A stretch of 64,000 nt of DNA from Thermoplasmata archaeon (GTDB taxonomy: Archaea > Thermoplasmatota > E2 > JACPAO01 > JAHFTW01), in assembly GCA_023269235.1 (NCBI GenBank), contig JAHFTW010000001.1, positions 169,548 through 233,547 on the forward strand, written 5' to 3'. The notes beneath the pieces are model-generated. The model saw nothing but the letters and a program-made list of their open reading frames with translations. It did not search any database and was not told the origin of the DNA. This document shows, in pieces, positions 63,200-64,000 of this stretch (positions are counted from its first letter, which is position 1; every line of letters starts with the position of its first letter). The translations under genes and the position numbers were made by a program.

Positions 63200-63880
63200 T
63201 CAGGTCGTGACGTTGTACTTCGCGGCTGCCTCGGGCGGGAGGAACTTGCTAGAGCAGCCGGCCGTGTACGAGTCGACCTTCCAGACCAAGGTGCCGGCGG
63301 GGAGGGGCGTGCCGTCGGGGAGCGCCGTGAGGAGGTGGCCGGTGAACTGGCTCGGTTTGGGTTGCAGCGGATTCTCCGGGGCGCGGTCGTAATAGGCCCA
63401 CACGACGGGGGCGGGCCCCGCGTCCTGCGCGAAGCCGACGACGGGGAATGCCTGGCCGGCGGTGCCGAGCCGGAACACGCTCGTGCGCGGCGCGACGACG
63501 GGGTCGGGGTCGCTGGGGAGGCGGCGCGTCTCGTTGCGCACGGTCCACACCAACCCGGAGGCATCCGACGCCACCGTCACGGTGGTCGTGGAGTAGAACG
63601 TCGTCACGCCGTCGGGGCTCCAGCGCACCGTCGTCCGCGTCGCTTCCACGCGGTCTGGATTGGCCGCGAGGAAGGTCCCGTTCGGGCCCGTGAGTGGGAT
63701 GCGTTCGGGCTCGGGGACGCCGATGAGGGTGAAGGAGCCGGCGCGGTGTGCGGCGGGGTCGTCCAGAACAGCCTGGACCTGGCGGACCCCCGCCTCGCCC
63801 GTCGTCGCGGCGAGCCAGAACGTGGCCGCGCCAATCGCGATGAGCGCGACGGCGGCGAGCAGGGTGGTGCGGGTCCTCAT
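63200..63880 (-). CDS. Membrane-anchored protein, possibly CcmE-like
   Basis: N-terminal TM anchor then VRQVQAVLDDPAAHRAGSFTLIGV; ATGA overlap with a CcmD-like ORF. Confidence 0.4.
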   Translation of the reverse strand: MRTRTTLLAAVALIAIGAATFWLAATTGEAGVRQVQAVLDDPAAHRAGSFTLIGVPEPERIPLTGPNGTFLAANPDRVEATRTTVRWSPDGVTTFYSTTTVTVASDASGLVWTVRNETRRLPSDPDPVVAPRTSVFRLGTAGQAFPVVGFAQDAGPAPVVWAYYDRAPENPLQPKPSQFTGHLLTALPDGTPLPAGTLVWKVDSYTAGCSSKFLPPEAAAKYNVTT

Positions 63881-64000
63881 GCCTGGTTCCCGCTGGGCGC
63901 GTCCTGGTTGTTGGCCTTTGCGGCGAGGGTGCGAAGGCGGGCCTCCAGGGCCTTGGCCTTGCGTTCCATCCAGACCATGTAGTACGCGATGCCGGCGAAG
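63877..64000 (-). CDS. CcmD-family-like protein, truncated at right window edge
   Basis: Reverse-strand translation FAGIAYYMVWMERKAKALEARLRTLAAKANNQDAPSGNQA* has the CcmD aromatic-TM-RLxxLE layout. Confidence 0.5.
   Translation of the reverse strand, partial: FAGIAYYMVWMERKAKALEARLRTLAAKANNQDAPSGNQA

Overview
This is a gene-dense, high-GC archaeal chromosome segment. Archaeal markers include GatD/GatE, the proteasome-activating nucleotidase PAN, MBF1, Hel308 next to Cgi121, type II methionine aminopeptidase, archaeal Elp3, and TATA-like YTTAWR boxes 20-30 nt upstream of many starts. A Thermoplasmatota-like or other euryarchaeal origin is only an inference. Recognisable content includes leuC/leuD and an isocitrate/isopropylmalate dehydrogenase, LemA/HtpX, a fused 3-hydroxyacyl-CoA dehydrogenase/enoyl-CoA hydratase, an orphan E1-alpha dehydrogenase, TrkH/TrkA, GcvT, Hel308/Cgi121, a hybrid histidine kinase, PAN, an ABC-2 exporter, sucCD, a histidine-utilisation cluster (hutG, I, H, U), a site-2 protease, and a probable cytochrome c maturation locus at the right edge. 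The best candidates for something undescribed are: (1) modules downstream of two unrelated tRNAs (Val-GAC and Arg-GCG), each carrying a copy of the tRNA 3' tail, an inverted tail copy and a strong hairpin; in the Val locus the module is tandemly duplicated with exactly 110-bp spacing and compensatory stem changes; (2) a 539-bp element with perfect 19-bp terminal inverted repeats carrying a GxxExxY (PD-(D/E)XK-like) gene whose last codons lie inside the repeat, plus a gene-less relative about 47 kb away; (3) a MoaC-like protein that appears to lack catalytic acidic residues; (4) an 82-aa divergent histone-fold protein inside the hut cluster; (5) an in-frame duplicated SucD C-terminal tail beyond its TAG stop; (6) a large 23-aa-repeat protein running off the left edge. 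Everything was read by eye; no searches or folding were run.
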